In this document: piece after piece, positions 28,420 to 37,844 of the stretch
Layout: each line of letters starts with the position of its first letter
How positions within the stretch are numbered: position 1 is the stretch's first letter
Source: Lactobacillus gasseri ATCC 33323 = JCM 1131
GTDB taxonomy: Bacteria; Bacillota; Bacilli; Lactobacillales; Lactobacillaceae
Reading direction: 5' to 3'
DNA length: 64,000 bases
Assembly (NCBI RefSeq): GCF_000014425.1
Contig: NC_008530.1
Span: 558,001 to 622,000 of the forward strand
Position numbers and translations under genes: made by a program
Notes under the pieces: generated by a model
The model's database searches: none
Told to the model about the DNA's origin: nothing
What the model saw: only the letters and a program-made list of their open reading frames with translations

Positions 28420-29343
28420 ATGTCAAAAAAGCCCTTAATTATTAGTACAGATCCAGGAATCGATGATGTTGCTGCAATAACGATTAGTCTTTTTGCAGCT
28501 GATCTTGATGTTAAAATGATCGTACCAACTTGGGGCAATGTTTCCTTAGAGCATACCCTACAAAATACTCTTGATTTAGAAAAATTTTTACATACTGAAG
28601 TGCCTGTAGTGAAAGGTGCTAATCAACCATTGGTACGTCCAGCTATTAGCGCTGCTTCAGTTCACGGTAAGACAGGAATCGCTGGTTTTGAATTTGAAAA
28701 AGCAAATAGTGATTTACTTGAAGAAGGACTTGCTGCTACTAAGATGTATGAAGAAATTAAAAGCAGTCCTGAAAAAGTAACTCTTTTAGGAATCGGGCCG
28801 TTAACTGACTTTGCGCTTTTATTTAAACAATATCCTGATGTAGTAGACAATATTGCTGAAGTTTACATTATGGGTGGAAATATTGGCCACGGAAATCATA
28901 GTCCATTTGCAGAATATAATATTGCTGGAGATCCAGAAGCTGCTCAAATTGTCTTTCATTCTGGGTTGCCAGTCTATGTTGCTCCACTCGAGGTTGGTGA
29001 TAAAGCACATCTAACCAAAGATCAAATGGATAAGATTAAGGAATGTGGCGAAGTTGGAAATATGCTATATTCAATGTTCTCAAATATTCATGAACCTGAT
29101 GGAGATACTAGAATTAAGATTTATGATCCAACTGCCGTAGGAATTATGCTTCATCCTGAATTTTTCACCTTAAAACCTGCGAATGTTGAAATTGAATTAG
29201 CTGGACGTTATACTTATGGCGCTAGCGTGATGGACTTTTTAAGTGAAGAACATAATGCGCAAATCGCAACCGACGTCGATACAAAGAGCTTTGCAACTTG
29301 GTTTGTTCAAAGTATCCAAGCTGCCAATAACGGGAGAAAATAA
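28420..29343 (+). CDS. Nucleoside hydrolase (inosine/uridine-preferring type)
   Basis: Cleaves nucleosides to free base and ribose. 307 residues from ATG 28420, chosen over ATG 28390 because AGAAAGAAGGA is correctly spaced. The N-terminal calcium/ribose motif 'ISTDPGIDDVAAI' (D-x-D-P-G-I-D-D form) and 'YIMGGNIGHGNHSPFAEYNI' with 'AGDPEAAQIVF' define the family. The stop overlaps the GntR start (TAATG), so the enzyme and its probable regulator form one operon. It supplies ribose to RbsK. Confidence 0.91.
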   Translation: MSKKPLIISTDPGIDDVAAITISLFAADLDVKMIVPTWGNVSLEHTLQNTLDLEKFLHTEVPVVKGANQPLVRPAISAASVHGKTGIAGFEFEKANSDLLEEGLAATKMYEEIKSSPEKVTLLGIGPLTDFALLFKQYPDVVDNIAEVYIMGGNIGHGNHSPFAEYNIAGDPEAAQIVFHSGLPVYVAPLEVGDKAHLTKDQMDKIKECGEVGNMLYSMFSNIHEPDGDTRIKIYDPTAVGIMLHPEFFTLKPANVEIELAGRYTYGASVMDFLSEEHNAQIATDVDTKSFATWFVQSIQAANNGRK

Positions 29344-30071
29344 TGACTGATTTAGTCTATCGCTCAGTGATGCGCGATATTAAACAAAAAATACTTAATA
29401 ATGAATATGAAGATATGCGCTTACCAGATGAGCGGAGTTTAAGTGACTATTATCATGTAAGTCGTTCATCAATGAAACGGGCTTTGGGATTACTTGCGCA
29501 GCAAGGGATAGTTTTTAAAAAAAGGGGTAGTGGAACTTTCATTAATCCTCTTTACTTAAAGAACCAAGCTCTCTTTAAATATGAAGGATCAAATTTGGGT
29601 ATTACTGATTCTTTTAGCGTTCCTGGTAAGAAACAAAGTATTGAGCTATTAGACTATCAAGTAATTAAGGCTGATGAAGATTTAAGACAAGATCTCTTTT
29701 TAAAAGAATCAGACTTTGTTTATCAAATTAAACGATTGCGATTATTAGATGATCAACCATTTTTGATCGAAACTGGTTTTATTCCAATTAAAATTACGCC
29801 AGAATTAAATCCAGATATTTTAAAGGGATCGCTATTTAATTATTTAGAAGACACGCAAAATAAGACAGTAACACGATCATTCTTAACAATTACTGTTGAA
29901 CCTTCAACTTTAGAAGATCAATCTAAGTTAATGCTGGCTCCTAATGAACCAGTTGGCGTAATGGAAGGTATTTTCTTTTTAGATGATGGAACGCCATTTG
30001 AAGTTTCGAATATGCGGATTCACTATAAGTATATGAAATACAATACTTTTGTTAACTTAAGTCAAGAATAA
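29343..30071 (+). CDS. GntR/HutC-type transcriptional regulator
   Basis: 242 residues: GntR winged helix ('YEDMRLPDERSLSDYYHVSRSSMKRAL', shown here as LPDERSLSDYYHVSRSSMKR) followed by a UTRA sensing domain ('YQIKRLRLLDDQPFLIETGF'). It is translationally coupled to the nucleoside hydrolase, so a role in sensing a nucleoside- or ribose-derived metabolite is inferred. Same family as TreR at 5307. Confidence 0.88.
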   Translation: MTDLVYRSVMRDIKQKILNNEYEDMRLPDERSLSDYYHVSRSSMKRALGLLAQQGIVFKKRGSGTFINPLYLKNQALFKYEGSNLGITDSFSVPGKKQSIELLDYQVIKADEDLRQDLFLKESDFVYQIKRLRLLDDQPFLIETGFIPIKITPELNPDILKGSLFNYLEDTQNKTVTRSFLTITVEPSTLEDQSKLMLAPNEPVGVMEGIFFLDDGTPFEVSNMRIHYKYMKYNTFVNLSQE

Positions 30072-30076
30072 AAAAT

Positions 30077-30121
30077 AAGACATCGTTTTTCTCGGGGGAT
30101 GAGAGAAACGATGTCTTTTTG
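30077..30121. terminator. Terminator between converging genes
   Basis: AGACATCGTTT / AAACGATGTCT stem with a 17-nt loop containing CTC/GAG pairs, then TTTTTG. A following A-free side makes it mainly a plus-strand terminator. Confidence 0.9.
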
Positions 30122-30135
30122 CTTGAGGGGATAGT

Positions 30136-30462
30136 TTAATCAAATTGCAAACTATCATTAATTGGTGCCAGATATACATAGTTTAAGTTAGTATTTTTGC
30201 ATTGTTCACTGAGAGAATTAATTAAAGCATCTTGTTCCTTAGTGATTGGAATTTGTTTTAACGCTATTTGAGATTGCAAAAACATAACTAATTTATTACT
30301 CCAAGCAATTGCGTCATCATGATTTTCAGCTTTTGCTATAACCTTTAAAATTGCTTTTTCAAGAGGAAGATATGCATTAATCTGTACTTTATTAAAACTA
30401 GCATATAAGTCCTTTAACGTTATGACAACTTCATTTTGTTTAGTAATAGTATTTTCTAACAT
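30136..30462 (-). CDS. Unrecognised 108-residue helical protein
   Basis: I do not recognise it with confidence. It is acidic, cytoplasmic and predicted nearly all helical ('VVITLKDLYASFNKVQ', 'LEKAILKVIAKAENHDDAIAW', 'KEQDALINSLSEQC'). Size and helix pattern recall bacteriocin immunity helical bundles, but no bacteriocin gene is adjacent, so this is only a guess. GAGG lies 7-9 bases before the ATG. It diverges from the DeoR regulator across a 260-bp gap. Confidence 0.6.
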   Translation of the reverse strand: MLENTITKQNEVVITLKDLYASFNKVQINAYLPLEKAILKVIAKAENHDDAIAWSNKLVMFLQSQIALKQIPITKEQDALINSLSEQCKNTNLNYVYLAPINDSLQFD

Positions 30463-30725
30463 GATAATGACCTCGCTATCGTAAATAACTAATTTATTTC
30501 TGGGCCCACTTAAATACTAGCATCTTGCTTATTTGAAAAGCTTATTTTGACAGTAAATAGCAACTTTTATTAAGTGTTTATCTTGATTTAAATAACGTTA
30601 TGCTGATTTATTTCAGTAAATGGTTCCTTAAATACAGATAAATCCTTAAAATAAGGCTAGAAATACAGACAAATACATAAAATAAGAGGACTTTCTGCTA
30701 AGATTGATCTTGTGGGGTGAGAAAA
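30463..30725. other. Intergenic region between divergent genes
   Basis: About 260 bp, very AT-rich, with no ORF of note. It contains the imperfect 27-bp direct repeat described separately and presumably both promoters; no clear -35/-10 pair stood out. Confidence 0.6.
30630..30687 (+). repeat. Imperfect 27-bp direct repeat, likely regulator-binding sites
   Basis: Two copies of AAATACAGAYAAAT-C/A-C-T/A-TAAAATAAG, at 30630-30656 and 30661-30687 (period 31 bp), differ at a handful of positions. They sit 40-95 bp before the DeoR-family gene. Period of about three helix turns suits cooperative binding by a multimeric regulator. Confidence 0.6.
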
Positions 30726-31505
30726 ATGCAGTCACAAATAGAAAGATTAGATCTAATTCGGCAAAAATTAGATGAAAGAAAAACGATTAGTACTCGTGAA
30801 ATTATGAAATTATGTCACGTTTCTTTTGATACAGCAAGAAGAGACGTGATTAAGTTAACCAGCACTGGTCAAGCAATTAGAATTCACGGCGGATTAATGA
30901 AAATTAAACAGGGAACAGTTCCAGATTATAATTCTCGGGCACATGTCTTATCTCCGATCAAAAATAAAATAGCTAAGATGACAGCTAAGTATTTAACCGC
31001 TAATCAATTGATTTATTTAAACGCTTCAACTACGATTTCGCAGCTTTGTCGTTATTTAACTGGCTTAAATGCAACGATTATGACTAATTCAATTGATAAC
31101 GCTGGAGCTTTAATGATGGATAATTTGCCTAATGTGATTTTATTAGGTGGATACTTAAATAAAGAAAATCACTATACTTCTTCTTTAAATAGTTTAAAAG
31201 AAATTGATCAGTATGAGTTTGATGTTGCTGTAATTGGAACGTCATCAGTTAATAAAAAGGGTGTATTTGTAGTTAATCATTCTGATGCTCAGATTGAAAG
31301 AGAAGTTGTTAATCGAACAAAGACAGTCATTTTGCTAGCAGAAGAATATAAATTTAAGGAAGATCGTTCTTCACCATACAAGGTAATGGACTGTAAGCAG
31401 GCAGATATTTTAATTACAGATAATAAATTAGCTCCTCAGTATCGGAAGTATTTCAAAAAGAATATCAAAATTCGCGAAGTATTAGCAGAAGAAAGCAAAA
31501 ACTAA
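30726..31505 (+). CDS. DeoR/GlpR-family sugar-metabolism regulator
   Basis: 259 residues: DeoR helix-turn-helix at the N-terminus ('RKTISTREIMKLCHVSFDTARRDVIKL', quoted in part: ISTREIMKLCHVSFDTARRD) and a C-terminal phosphosugar-binding isomerase-like domain ('NASTTISQLCRYL', 'VILLGGYLNKEN', 'VAVIGTSSVNKKGVF', 'ILLAEEYKF'). ATG 30726 suits the GGGGTGA site; the GTG at 30717 overlaps it. It directly precedes xfp and is probably its regulator; direct repeats upstream may be its operators. Confidence 0.88.
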   Translation: MQSQIERLDLIRQKLDERKTISTREIMKLCHVSFDTARRDVIKLTSTGQAIRIHGGLMKIKQGTVPDYNSRAHVLSPIKNKIAKMTAKYLTANQLIYLNASTTISQLCRYLTGLNATIMTNSIDNAGALMMDNLPNVILLGGYLNKENHYTSSLNSLKEIDQYEFDVAVIGTSSVNKKGVFVVNHSDAQIEREVVNRTKTVILLAEEYKFKEDRSSPYKVMDCKQADILITDNKLAPQYRKYFKKNIKIREVLAEESKN

Positions 31506-31506
31506 G

Positions 31507-31540
31507 TTTTAAAAATTGGACCGTCCCAATAATTTTAAAA
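31507..31540. promoter_or_regulatory. Palindromic region upstream of xfp
   Basis: TTTTAAAA-ATTGG ... CCAAT-AATTTTAAAA forms an imperfect 34-bp palindrome centred on ACCGTC, directly after the DeoR stop codon and about 80 bp before the xfp start. No T-run follows, so an operator or CCAAT-centred protein site is more likely than a terminator. Confidence 0.5.
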
Positions 31541-31616
31541 GTTGAATTTTTGCGTATGATGAATTATGATTAATACTGTAATAAGCAATGAAAACTATTT
31601 CAAGGAGATACTTGCT

Positions 31617-34022
31617 ATGGTAATAAATTATGATTCTGAAGAATACTTAAAGAGCGTCGACGCATATTGGCGTGCTGCCAACTACTTATCAGTTGGTCAG
31701 CTATTTTTAATGAATAATCCACTATTAAAAGGCGAATTAAAGGCTAAAGATGTAAAACCTAAGCCAATTGGACACTGGGGCACAATTGTTCCACAAAACT
31801 TTATTTATGCTCATTTAAATCGAGCAATTAAAAAGTATGATTTAAACATGTTCTATATTGAAGGTTCTGGTCATGGTGGCCAAGTAATGGTATCTAACTC
31901 ATACTTAGATGGCTCATATACTGAGCGCTATCCAGAAATTACTCAAGATGAAAAGGGAATGGCTAAGTTGTTTAAGCAATTTAGTTTTCCAGGTGGAGTT
32001 GCTTCTCATGCTGCACCAGAAACACCGGGATCAATCCATGAAGGTGGAGAGTTAGGTTACTCACTTTCTCATGGTGTTGGTGCAATTTTAGATAATCCTG
32101 ATGTAATTGCAGCTGTTGAAATTGGTGATGGGGAATCCGAAACTGGCCCACTTGCTACTTCTTGGTTCTCAAGCAAGTTTATTAATCCAATTAAAGATGG
32201 TGCTGTAATTCCTATCTTACAAATTAATGGTTTTAAGATTTCTAACCCAACTATCGTTTCAAGAATGAGCGATGAAGATTTAACTAAATATTTTGAAGGA
32301 ATGGGCTGGAAGCCATACTTTGTTTCTGCATATAAAGATGGCGAATTCAATGGTTACAAGGATCACATGGAAGTTCACCACGAGATGGCTAAGACAATGG
32401 ATGAAGTTGTTGAAGAAATTAAGGCTATTCAAAAGCATGCTCGTGAAAATAATGATGATTCATTAGTGAAATGGCCAATGATTGTCTTTAGAGTACCTAA
32501 GGGCTGGACTGGACCTAAATTTGACTTAGATGGTAATCCAATTGAAAATAGTTTCCGTGCTCACCAAATTCCAATTCCAGTTTCTCAAGGGGATATGAGT
32601 CATAAGGAAATGCTTACTGACTGGATGGAAAGCTACAAGCCAGAAGAATTATTCAATGAGGATGGATCACCTAAGGAGATCGTTAAAGAAAATACCTTGT
32701 CAGGCGACCAAAGAATGGCGATGAATCCAGTAACTAACGGTGGAATTAATCCTAAAGTTTTAAATATGCCTGATTACCGTGATTTTGCAGTGAAATTTGA
32801 TAAACCTGGTTCTGTTGAGAAGCAAGATATGGCTGAATGGGCAAAATACTTAGATAAGATGGCTGCCTTAAATCCAACTAATTTCCGCGGTTTTGGTCCA
32901 GATGAAACTAAATCTAATCGTTTATTCCAACTTTTAGATAATCAAAAACGTCAATGGATGGAAAATATTCATACTCCAAATGATGAAAACTTGGCTCGCG
33001 AAGGTCGCGTGATTGATTCGCAATTATCTGAACACCAAGATGAAGGATGGCTTGAAGGTTACGTTTTGACAGGCAGACATGGCTTTTTTGCAACTTATGA
33101 AGCATTTGGCCGCGTAGTTGATTCAATGCTTACCCAACACATGAAGTGGTTAAGAAAAGCAAAAGAACAAACTTGGCGTCATGATTATCCAGCTTTGAAC
33201 TTAGTTGATACTTCAACTGTTTTCCAACAAGATCATAACGGTTATACTCACCAAGATCCTGGTATGTTAACCCACCTTTATGAAAAGAACCGTCCAGATT
33301 TAATTCATGAATACTTACCAGCAGATACTAACTCACTTCTTGCTGTATCTGATAAGGCATTTAGAGATCGTGAATGCATTAACGTTTTAGTAACTTCTAA
33401 GCAACCTCGTCCGCAATGGTTCTCGATTGAAGAAGCTAAAAAGTTAGTTGATAAAGGTCTTGGCTACATTGATTGGGCATCAACTGATAAGGGTGCTAAG
33501 CCAGATGTTGTCTTTGCTTCCACTGGTACTGAACCAACGATTGAGTCATTAGCTGCAATTGACTTATTGCACAAAAAGTTTCCAGACTTAAAGATTCGCT
33601 ACATTAATGTTATTGATGTCATGAAATTAATGTCTCCAGAAAAGAATCCAAATGCAATCAGCAATGAAGAATTCGATCGTCTTTTCCCTAAAGGTACACC
33701 AGTCATCTTTGCTTGGCATGGTTTCAAACCAATGATGGAGTCAATTTGGTTTGACCGTGGACGCGGAAAAAATGACGTTCATATTCATGGCTATGAAGAA
33801 AATGGTGATATTACTACGCCATTTGACATGCGAGTATTGAACCATATGGATCGTTATGATTTAGCAAAAGATGTTGTCGAAAGTGTTTCCGACCTAAGTG
33901 AAAAGAATGCTGACTTTATTGATGAAATGGATAGCTTGCTTGCTAAACACCATCAATATATTCGCGATAATGGTAAAGATATGCCTGAAGTTACAGAATG
34001 GCAATGGAATGGTTTAAAATAA
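31617..34022 (+). CDS. xfp: Xylulose-5-phosphate/fructose-6-phosphate phosphoketolase
   Basis: Thiamine-diphosphate enzyme that splits xylulose 5-phosphate with phosphate into acetyl phosphate and glyceraldehyde 3-phosphate. 801 residues, the standard Xfp length. Visible signatures: '[20 protein letters not shown]', '[20 protein letters not shown]' and the ThDP motif '[11 protein letters not shown]' with downstream Asn. ATG 31617 follows AAGGAGA; the frame from 31566 has no site. The preceding DeoR gene and the ribose genes suggest it drains pentose from nucleosides. Confidence 0.95.
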   Translation: MVINYDSEEYLKSVDAYWRAANYLSVGQLFLMNNPLLKGELKAKDVKPKPIGHWGTIVPQNFIYAHLNRAIKKYDLNMFYIEGSGHGGQVMVSNSYLDGSYTERYPEITQDEKGMAKLFKQFSFPGGVASHAAPETPGSIHEGGELGYSLSHGVGAILDNPDVIAAVEIGDGESETGPLATSWFSSKFINPIKDGAVIPILQINGFKISNPTIVSRMSDEDLTKYFEGMGWKPYFVSAYKDGEFNGYKDHMEVHHEMAKTMDEVVEEIKAIQKHARENNDDSLVKWPMIVFRVPKGWTGPKFDLDGNPIENSFRAHQIPIPVSQGDMSHKEMLTDWMESYKPEELFNEDGSPKEIVKENTLSGDQRMAMNPVTNGGINPKVLNMPDYRDFAVKFDKPGSVEKQDMAEWAKYLDKMAALNPTNFRGFGPDETKSNRLFQLLDNQKRQWMENIHTPNDENLAREGRVIDSQLSEHQDEGWLEGYVLTGRHGFFATYEAFGRVVDSMLTQHMKWLRKAKEQTWRHDYPALNLVDTSTVFQQDHNGYTHQDPGMLTHLYEKNRPDLIHEYLPADTNSLLAVSDKAFRDRECINVLVTSKQPRPQWFSIEEAKKLVDKGLGYIDWASTDKGAKPDVVFASTGTEPTIESLAAIDLLHKKFPDLKIRYINVIDVMKLMSPEKNPNAISNEEFDRLFPKGTPVIFAWHGFKPMMESIWFDRGRGKNDVHIHGYEENGDITTPFDMRVLNHMDRYDLAKDVVESVSDLSEKNADFIDEMDSLLAKHHQYIRDNGKDMPEVTEWQWNGLK

Positions 34023-34044
34023 AATTGAATAAATAGTTTTTATA

Positions 34045-34076
34045 GAAAGACCTAATGGATGTTAGGTCTTTTTTTA
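34045..34076 (+). terminator. xfp terminator
   Basis: AAAGACCTAA / TTAGGTCTTT with a 6-nt loop and TTTTTTT. Confidence 0.92.
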
Positions 34077-34187
34077 TGGTTAATTAGTTATTAAAATTTG
34101 CTCTATCCTAAGTGCAGCATAGCTGTTATAATGAACTTATAGAATGTAAGTGTAATTTTATTAATGAAATATTGAAGGGATGATTGG

Positions 34188-34844
34188 ATGGAATTTAAAG
34201 ATGTCTTAACCCGTGAACATGCAACAAGAAAATTCACGGATCAAAGAGTAAGTGAAAAGACCGTACGTAAAGTTATCGAAGAAGCACAAAGAACACCATC
34301 TTTACTTAATTCACAGCCTTGGCGTATTTATGTTGCTGAAGGTGAAGTAGCAAAAACAATTCGAAAAGAACACGAAGAAAAGACCTTGGCTAATGAAGAA
34401 CCCCATGAAGAATTTGATTCATTATTAAACGTTGAATGGGATACATTTCCAAGTAAGAATATGGCAACAATGAGTGAAACTTTAGACTATTTCTTACGAG
34501 GAGAAGCTGATGACTTTGATCAAGCTCAACTTAAATTATTCAATGCTCCTGTAATTGTTTTTCTTACTATTCCTAAACAATCTCCAGCTTGGTCAATCTT
34601 TGACTTAGGTGGTTTTTCACAAACTTTAATGCTTGCAGCAAATAATCGCGGCTTAAGTACAATGCCAGCACATGCTTTTGTTAAGTATCCTGAAGTGATC
34701 AGAAAATATTTGGATATTCCGGAAGATGAAACAATTGGAATTGGAATTGGCTTAGGATATCCTAATAAAAAAGCAACAATTAATAATTATAAGTCTAAGC
34801 GTGTACCACTAGATGAAATCTTAAAAATTAAGAAAAATCTTTAA
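34188..34844 (+). CDS. Nitroreductase-family flavoprotein
   Basis: 218-residue FMN-dependent NAD(P)H oxidoreductase fold. N-terminal 'REHATRKFTDQRVSEKTVRK' and 'RTPSLLNSQPWRIYVAEG' form the FMN site, and 'DLGGFSQTLMLAANNRGLST' and 'IGIGIGLGYPNKKA' complete the family pattern. Start ATG 34188 with GGGATGAT upstream. Physiological substrate unknown. Confidence 0.9.
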   Translation: MEFKDVLTREHATRKFTDQRVSEKTVRKVIEEAQRTPSLLNSQPWRIYVAEGEVAKTIRKEHEEKTLANEEPHEEFDSLLNVEWDTFPSKNMATMSETLDYFLRGEADDFDQAQLKLFNAPVIVFLTIPKQSPAWSIFDLGGFSQTLMLAANNRGLSTMPAHAFVKYPEVIRKYLDIPEDETIGIGIGLGYPNKKATINNYKSKRVPLDEILKIKKNL

Positions 34845-34851
34845 TCATGAT

Positions 34852-34898
34852 TTCCTGAAGAATTGAGTGAATTTACTTTAATTCTTCAGGATTTTTTG
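34852..34898 (+). terminator. Nitroreductase gene terminator
   Basis: TCCTGAAGAATT / AATTCTTCAGGA 12-bp stem followed by TTTTTTG. Confidence 0.92.
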
Positions 34899-34964
34899 TA
34901 CTCACTTATTTAAAATAAAATTAAAATATGGCATAATTATAAGAAATAGTAAAAGGAAATGAAA

Positions 34965-35663
34965 ATGATGACTTTATTAGTTTCTCCGCAGCAGTGGGCT
35001 AATTGGGATCAGTGGTATAACTACACTTTACCTGGCTATATTTTAATTTTAGGAACTATCTTTTTATTTGTTGGCTTAATCCCATTTTTATGTGTAAAAA
35101 ATAAATTAACAGCAGTTTTATTTGGGGTAACGACTACAGTTTTGTGCCTTTTTCTAGGTGCATCTTATTTTAAAAATAAAGAGTCAACGGAATATATGAA
35201 GGAAAATCATTACTTAACTGCAATGGTAAGAGTATACGATGCCCAAATTTTTGCTAAAAAATATTATGATCCAAATGAAATTGAGGCATTTAAATATGTG
35301 GCAGATATTAAGACACCTTCTCATTTGCCTTCGATTTATCAAAAAATTCCTGTTAAACAAGAAGTTACTTATCTTGGTAAAAATGACTATTATGCCTTTG
35401 TTAAACTGGATAATACAGTAATGAAATTTAGTTTAGCAGATTGTAAGAAGGTTCCTGGTAATAAAGCCTACTTTACTGGATATCATTTTAAGATGAAAAA
35501 TAAAAAATTTTTGAAATTAGGTTTTATTGATTTAAAACATGATTTGCGCGATAAGGTTGAATTACCGGCAAATTCTTATAATAAGCAAGTATCAGAGAAT
35601 ATTGAAGAAAATTATAATCATCCAGGATTAGTTGCAAACTGGATCCCTGATTCGGAGAAATAA
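34965..35663 (+). CDS. Unrecognised two-helix membrane protein
   Basis: About 232 residues. Two membrane helices near the N-terminus ('GYILILGTIFLFVGLIPFLC', 'LTAVLFGVTTTVLCLFLGAS') are followed by an outside or cytoplasmic soluble domain of ~160 residues with no motif I know. ATG 34965 fits the AAAGG site; ATGs at 34959 and 34968 are alternatives. It lies upstream of the CNNM gene with about 50 bp between, possibly co-transcribed. Confidence 0.7.
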   Translation: MMTLLVSPQQWANWDQWYNYTLPGYILILGTIFLFVGLIPFLCVKNKLTAVLFGVTTTVLCLFLGASYFKNKESTEYMKENHYLTAMVRVYDAQIFAKKYYDPNEIEAFKYVADIKTPSHLPSIYQKIPVKQEVTYLGKNDYYAFVKLDNTVMKFSLADCKKVPGNKAYFTGYHFKMKNKKFLKLGFIDLKHDLRDKVELPANSYNKQVSENIEENYNHPGLVANWIPDSEK

Positions 35664-35713
35664 TGCTAAAATAGAGATGTAATTATTTAATATATAAAAA
35701 AGGTGAAGATCAC

Positions 35714-37093
35714 TTGTCTACAAGTACTATAACTACTAATTTAATTGTCATTTTCATAACGTTTTTAATTGCGATATTCTTTGTTGTTGCCGAATTTGCT
35801 TTAGTGCAAACTAGATCTAGTCAGCTAGAAGATATGCTAGCAAACGGTCAAGGCAATCCTAAGAAGTTAAAGCGTGCTTTGCACATGGTTCATAACTTAA
35901 ATGAATCATTATCTACTACTCAGGTGGGTACGACCTTAGTCGGTGTTATTTTAGGTTGGATTGGTCAAGGAACAATCGAAGAATTATTGACTGATGTATT
36001 TAAGATGACGCCATGGTTTGGGGCAAAGACTAGCGGTGTATTAGGAGCAACTTTAGGTGTTGTATTGTTAACCTACTTAGAAGTTGTTGTAACTGAAATT
36101 GTTCCTAAAAATATTGCTATCGATATGCCTGTTAAGTGTTTGATGGCTGTTGTTACTCCCTTGACAGTCTTTCATACGGTAGTATATCCATTTGTTTGGT
36201 TACTTAACCATAGCGCTAATGGCTTACTTCATTTATTGGGAATGCAATCAGCTGATGAAGAAAGCGAAGTTTATTCACAATCTGAAATTCTACGTTTATC
36301 ACGTAATGCTGTAACTGGTGGATCACTTGATAAAGACGATTTGTTATACATGGAGCGTGCCTTTGAATTAAATGATAAGGTTGCTAAAGATATTATGACT
36401 GATCGTACTCAGCTTCAAGTTTTGAATGCCACTGATAATGTTAAAACTGCTTTAAAGAAGTATATTGAGGATGGTTTTAGTCGTTTTCCAGTTGTTCGTG
36501 ATAATGATAAAGACGATATTGTCGGTTATGTTTATGCTTATGATATTGTAAGCCAAGATCAAGAAAGTCCTGATGTCCCGATTACTAGAATTATTAGAGC
36601 GATCATTACTGTGCCTGAATCCATGTTGATTCAAGATATCTTGAAGTTAATGATCAAAAAACATACTCCAATTGTTCTAGTAGTAGATGAATATGGTGGC
36701 ACCAGCGGTATCGTAACGGATAAAGATATTTATGAAGAGCTCTTTGGTTCAATTAAAGATGAAATTGATGATGTTTCTGATGAATATATTGTTCGTGATG
36801 ATCATGGGGACATTCATGTTTCAGGAAAGACTACTTTATACGATTTTGAACGTTACTTCCATACTAAACTTAAGAGTTTTGAAGACAGCGATATAATTAC
36901 TATCGGTGGCTATATGATGGAACATTACCCTAACTTGAAGAAGGGTGAATCTGTTGACTTAGAAGGCTTTAAGTTCAAATTGGTAAATATCGAACAAGGT
37001 TTCATGCGTTGGTTCCTTGTTTCTAAGATAGCCAGGAACACTGATAAGAAAGCAGCAGATAGCGATCAAAATAAAGAAGAAAAAGCTAAATAA
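35714..37093 (+). CDS. CNNM/CBS-domain membrane protein (hemolysin C/CorC family)
   Basis: 459 residues: CNNM membrane domain with four helices (~1-200), a CBS pair (~210-335, 'IMTDRTQLQVL', 'GFSRFPVVRDN', 'VDEYGGTSGIVTDKDI') and a C-terminal CorC_HlyC domain (~350-435, 'DSDIITIGGYMMEHYP'). The family includes Mg2+/Co2+ exporters; the 'hemolysin' name is historical. TTG 35714 behind AGGTGAAG is taken as start. It is followed by a terminator. Confidence 0.88.
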   Translation: MSTSTITTNLIVIFITFLIAIFFVVAEFALVQTRSSQLEDMLANGQGNPKKLKRALHMVHNLNESLSTTQVGTTLVGVILGWIGQGTIEELLTDVFKMTPWFGAKTSGVLGATLGVVLLTYLEVVVTEIVPKNIAIDMPVKCLMAVVTPLTVFHTVVYPFVWLLNHSANGLLHLLGMQSADEESEVYSQSEILRLSRNAVTGGSLDKDDLLYMERAFELNDKVAKDIMTDRTQLQVLNATDNVKTALKKYIEDGFSRFPVVRDNDKDDIVGYVYAYDIVSQDQESPDVPITRIIRAIITVPESMLIQDILKLMIKKHTPIVLVVDEYGGTSGIVTDKDIYEELFGSIKDEIDDVSDEYIVRDDHGDIHVSGKTTLYDFERYFHTKLKSFEDSDIITIGGYMMEHYPNLKKGESVDLEGFKFKLVNIEQGFMRWFLVSKIARNTDKKAADSDQNKEEKAK

Positions 37094-37098
37094 TCGGT

Positions 37099-37129
37099 AA
37101 AAAGCACCTTAAGATGGGTGCTTTTTTTA
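37099..37129 (+). terminator. CNNM gene terminator
   Basis: AAAGCACC / GGGTGCTTT hairpin with TTTTTTT. Confidence 0.9.
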
Positions 37130-37191
37130 ATAATTAAATGTTATAATTCTACTAATAACAAAGCATTTATAAAAGGATATAGAGGGTTAAG

Positions 37192-37761
37192 ATGCAAAAT
37201 AGTGATAATATTGACAACATTATTGATCGTGTTTTATTCAGCCAAGATGATATTGAAGAAATTTGTCAAAGACTTGGCAAACAATTGACTGAAGATTACG
37301 CTGGAAAGTTTCCATTAGTCATTGGCGTATTAAAGGGTGCAGTTTATTTCATGACGGATTTAACTCGGCACATGAATGTAAAGATGCAAAATGATTTCAT
37401 GGATGTTTCAAGCTATGGTGACGGTTTTGAGTCAAGTGGTAAAGTCAGATTAGATATTGATGTTCAAGCTGATGTCAAAGATAGAGACGTTTTACTAGTT
37501 GAAGATATTGTTGATACTGGTCATACTTTGAAGTTCATGAAGGATCTATTAAACAAGCGTGGTGCCAAAAGTGTAAAATGCTGTGCTTTACTTAATAAGA
37601 CTGAACGTCGTGAAGATAATGTAGTTGTAGATTACTATGGATCAAAAGTGGAAAATGCGTTTGTTGTTGGTTATGGTTTAGACTACTTAAATGCATATCG
37701 TAATTTACCTTATGTCGGCGTTTTAAAGCCAGAAGTTATTCAGGCAAACTTAAATCGTTAA
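37192..37761 (+). CDS. hpt: Hypoxanthine phosphoribosyltransferase
   Basis: Purine-salvage enzyme converting hypoxanthine or guanine with PRPP to IMP/GMP. 189 residues; PRPP loop 'VLLVEDIVDTGHTLKF', 'GVLKGAVYFMTDLTRHM' near the N-terminus and 'NAFVVGYGLDYLNAYRNLPY' at the purine site. It can recycle bases released by the nucleoside hydrolase at 28420, although it is a separate unit. Confidence 0.93.
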   Translation: MQNSDNIDNIIDRVLFSQDDIEEICQRLGKQLTEDYAGKFPLVIGVLKGAVYFMTDLTRHMNVKMQNDFMDVSSYGDGFESSGKVRLDIDVQADVKDRDVLLVEDIVDTGHTLKFMKDLLNKRGAKSVKCCALLNKTERREDNVVVDYYGSKVENAFVVGYGLDYLNAYRNLPYVGVLKPEVIQANLNR

Positions 37762-37792
37762 TAGTTAAAATATTACTTTAATAGACAAACAA

Positions 37793-37838
37793 AAAAGGGT
37801 TGAAAGCTACTCACGAGAGATAGTTTCAACCCTTTATT
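37793..37838. terminator. Bidirectional terminator hpt / amino-acid permease
   Basis: AAAGGGTTGAAA / TTTCAACCCTTT stem with an A-run before and T-rich run after, between converging genes. Confidence 0.88.
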
Positions 37839-37844
37839 TATAAA

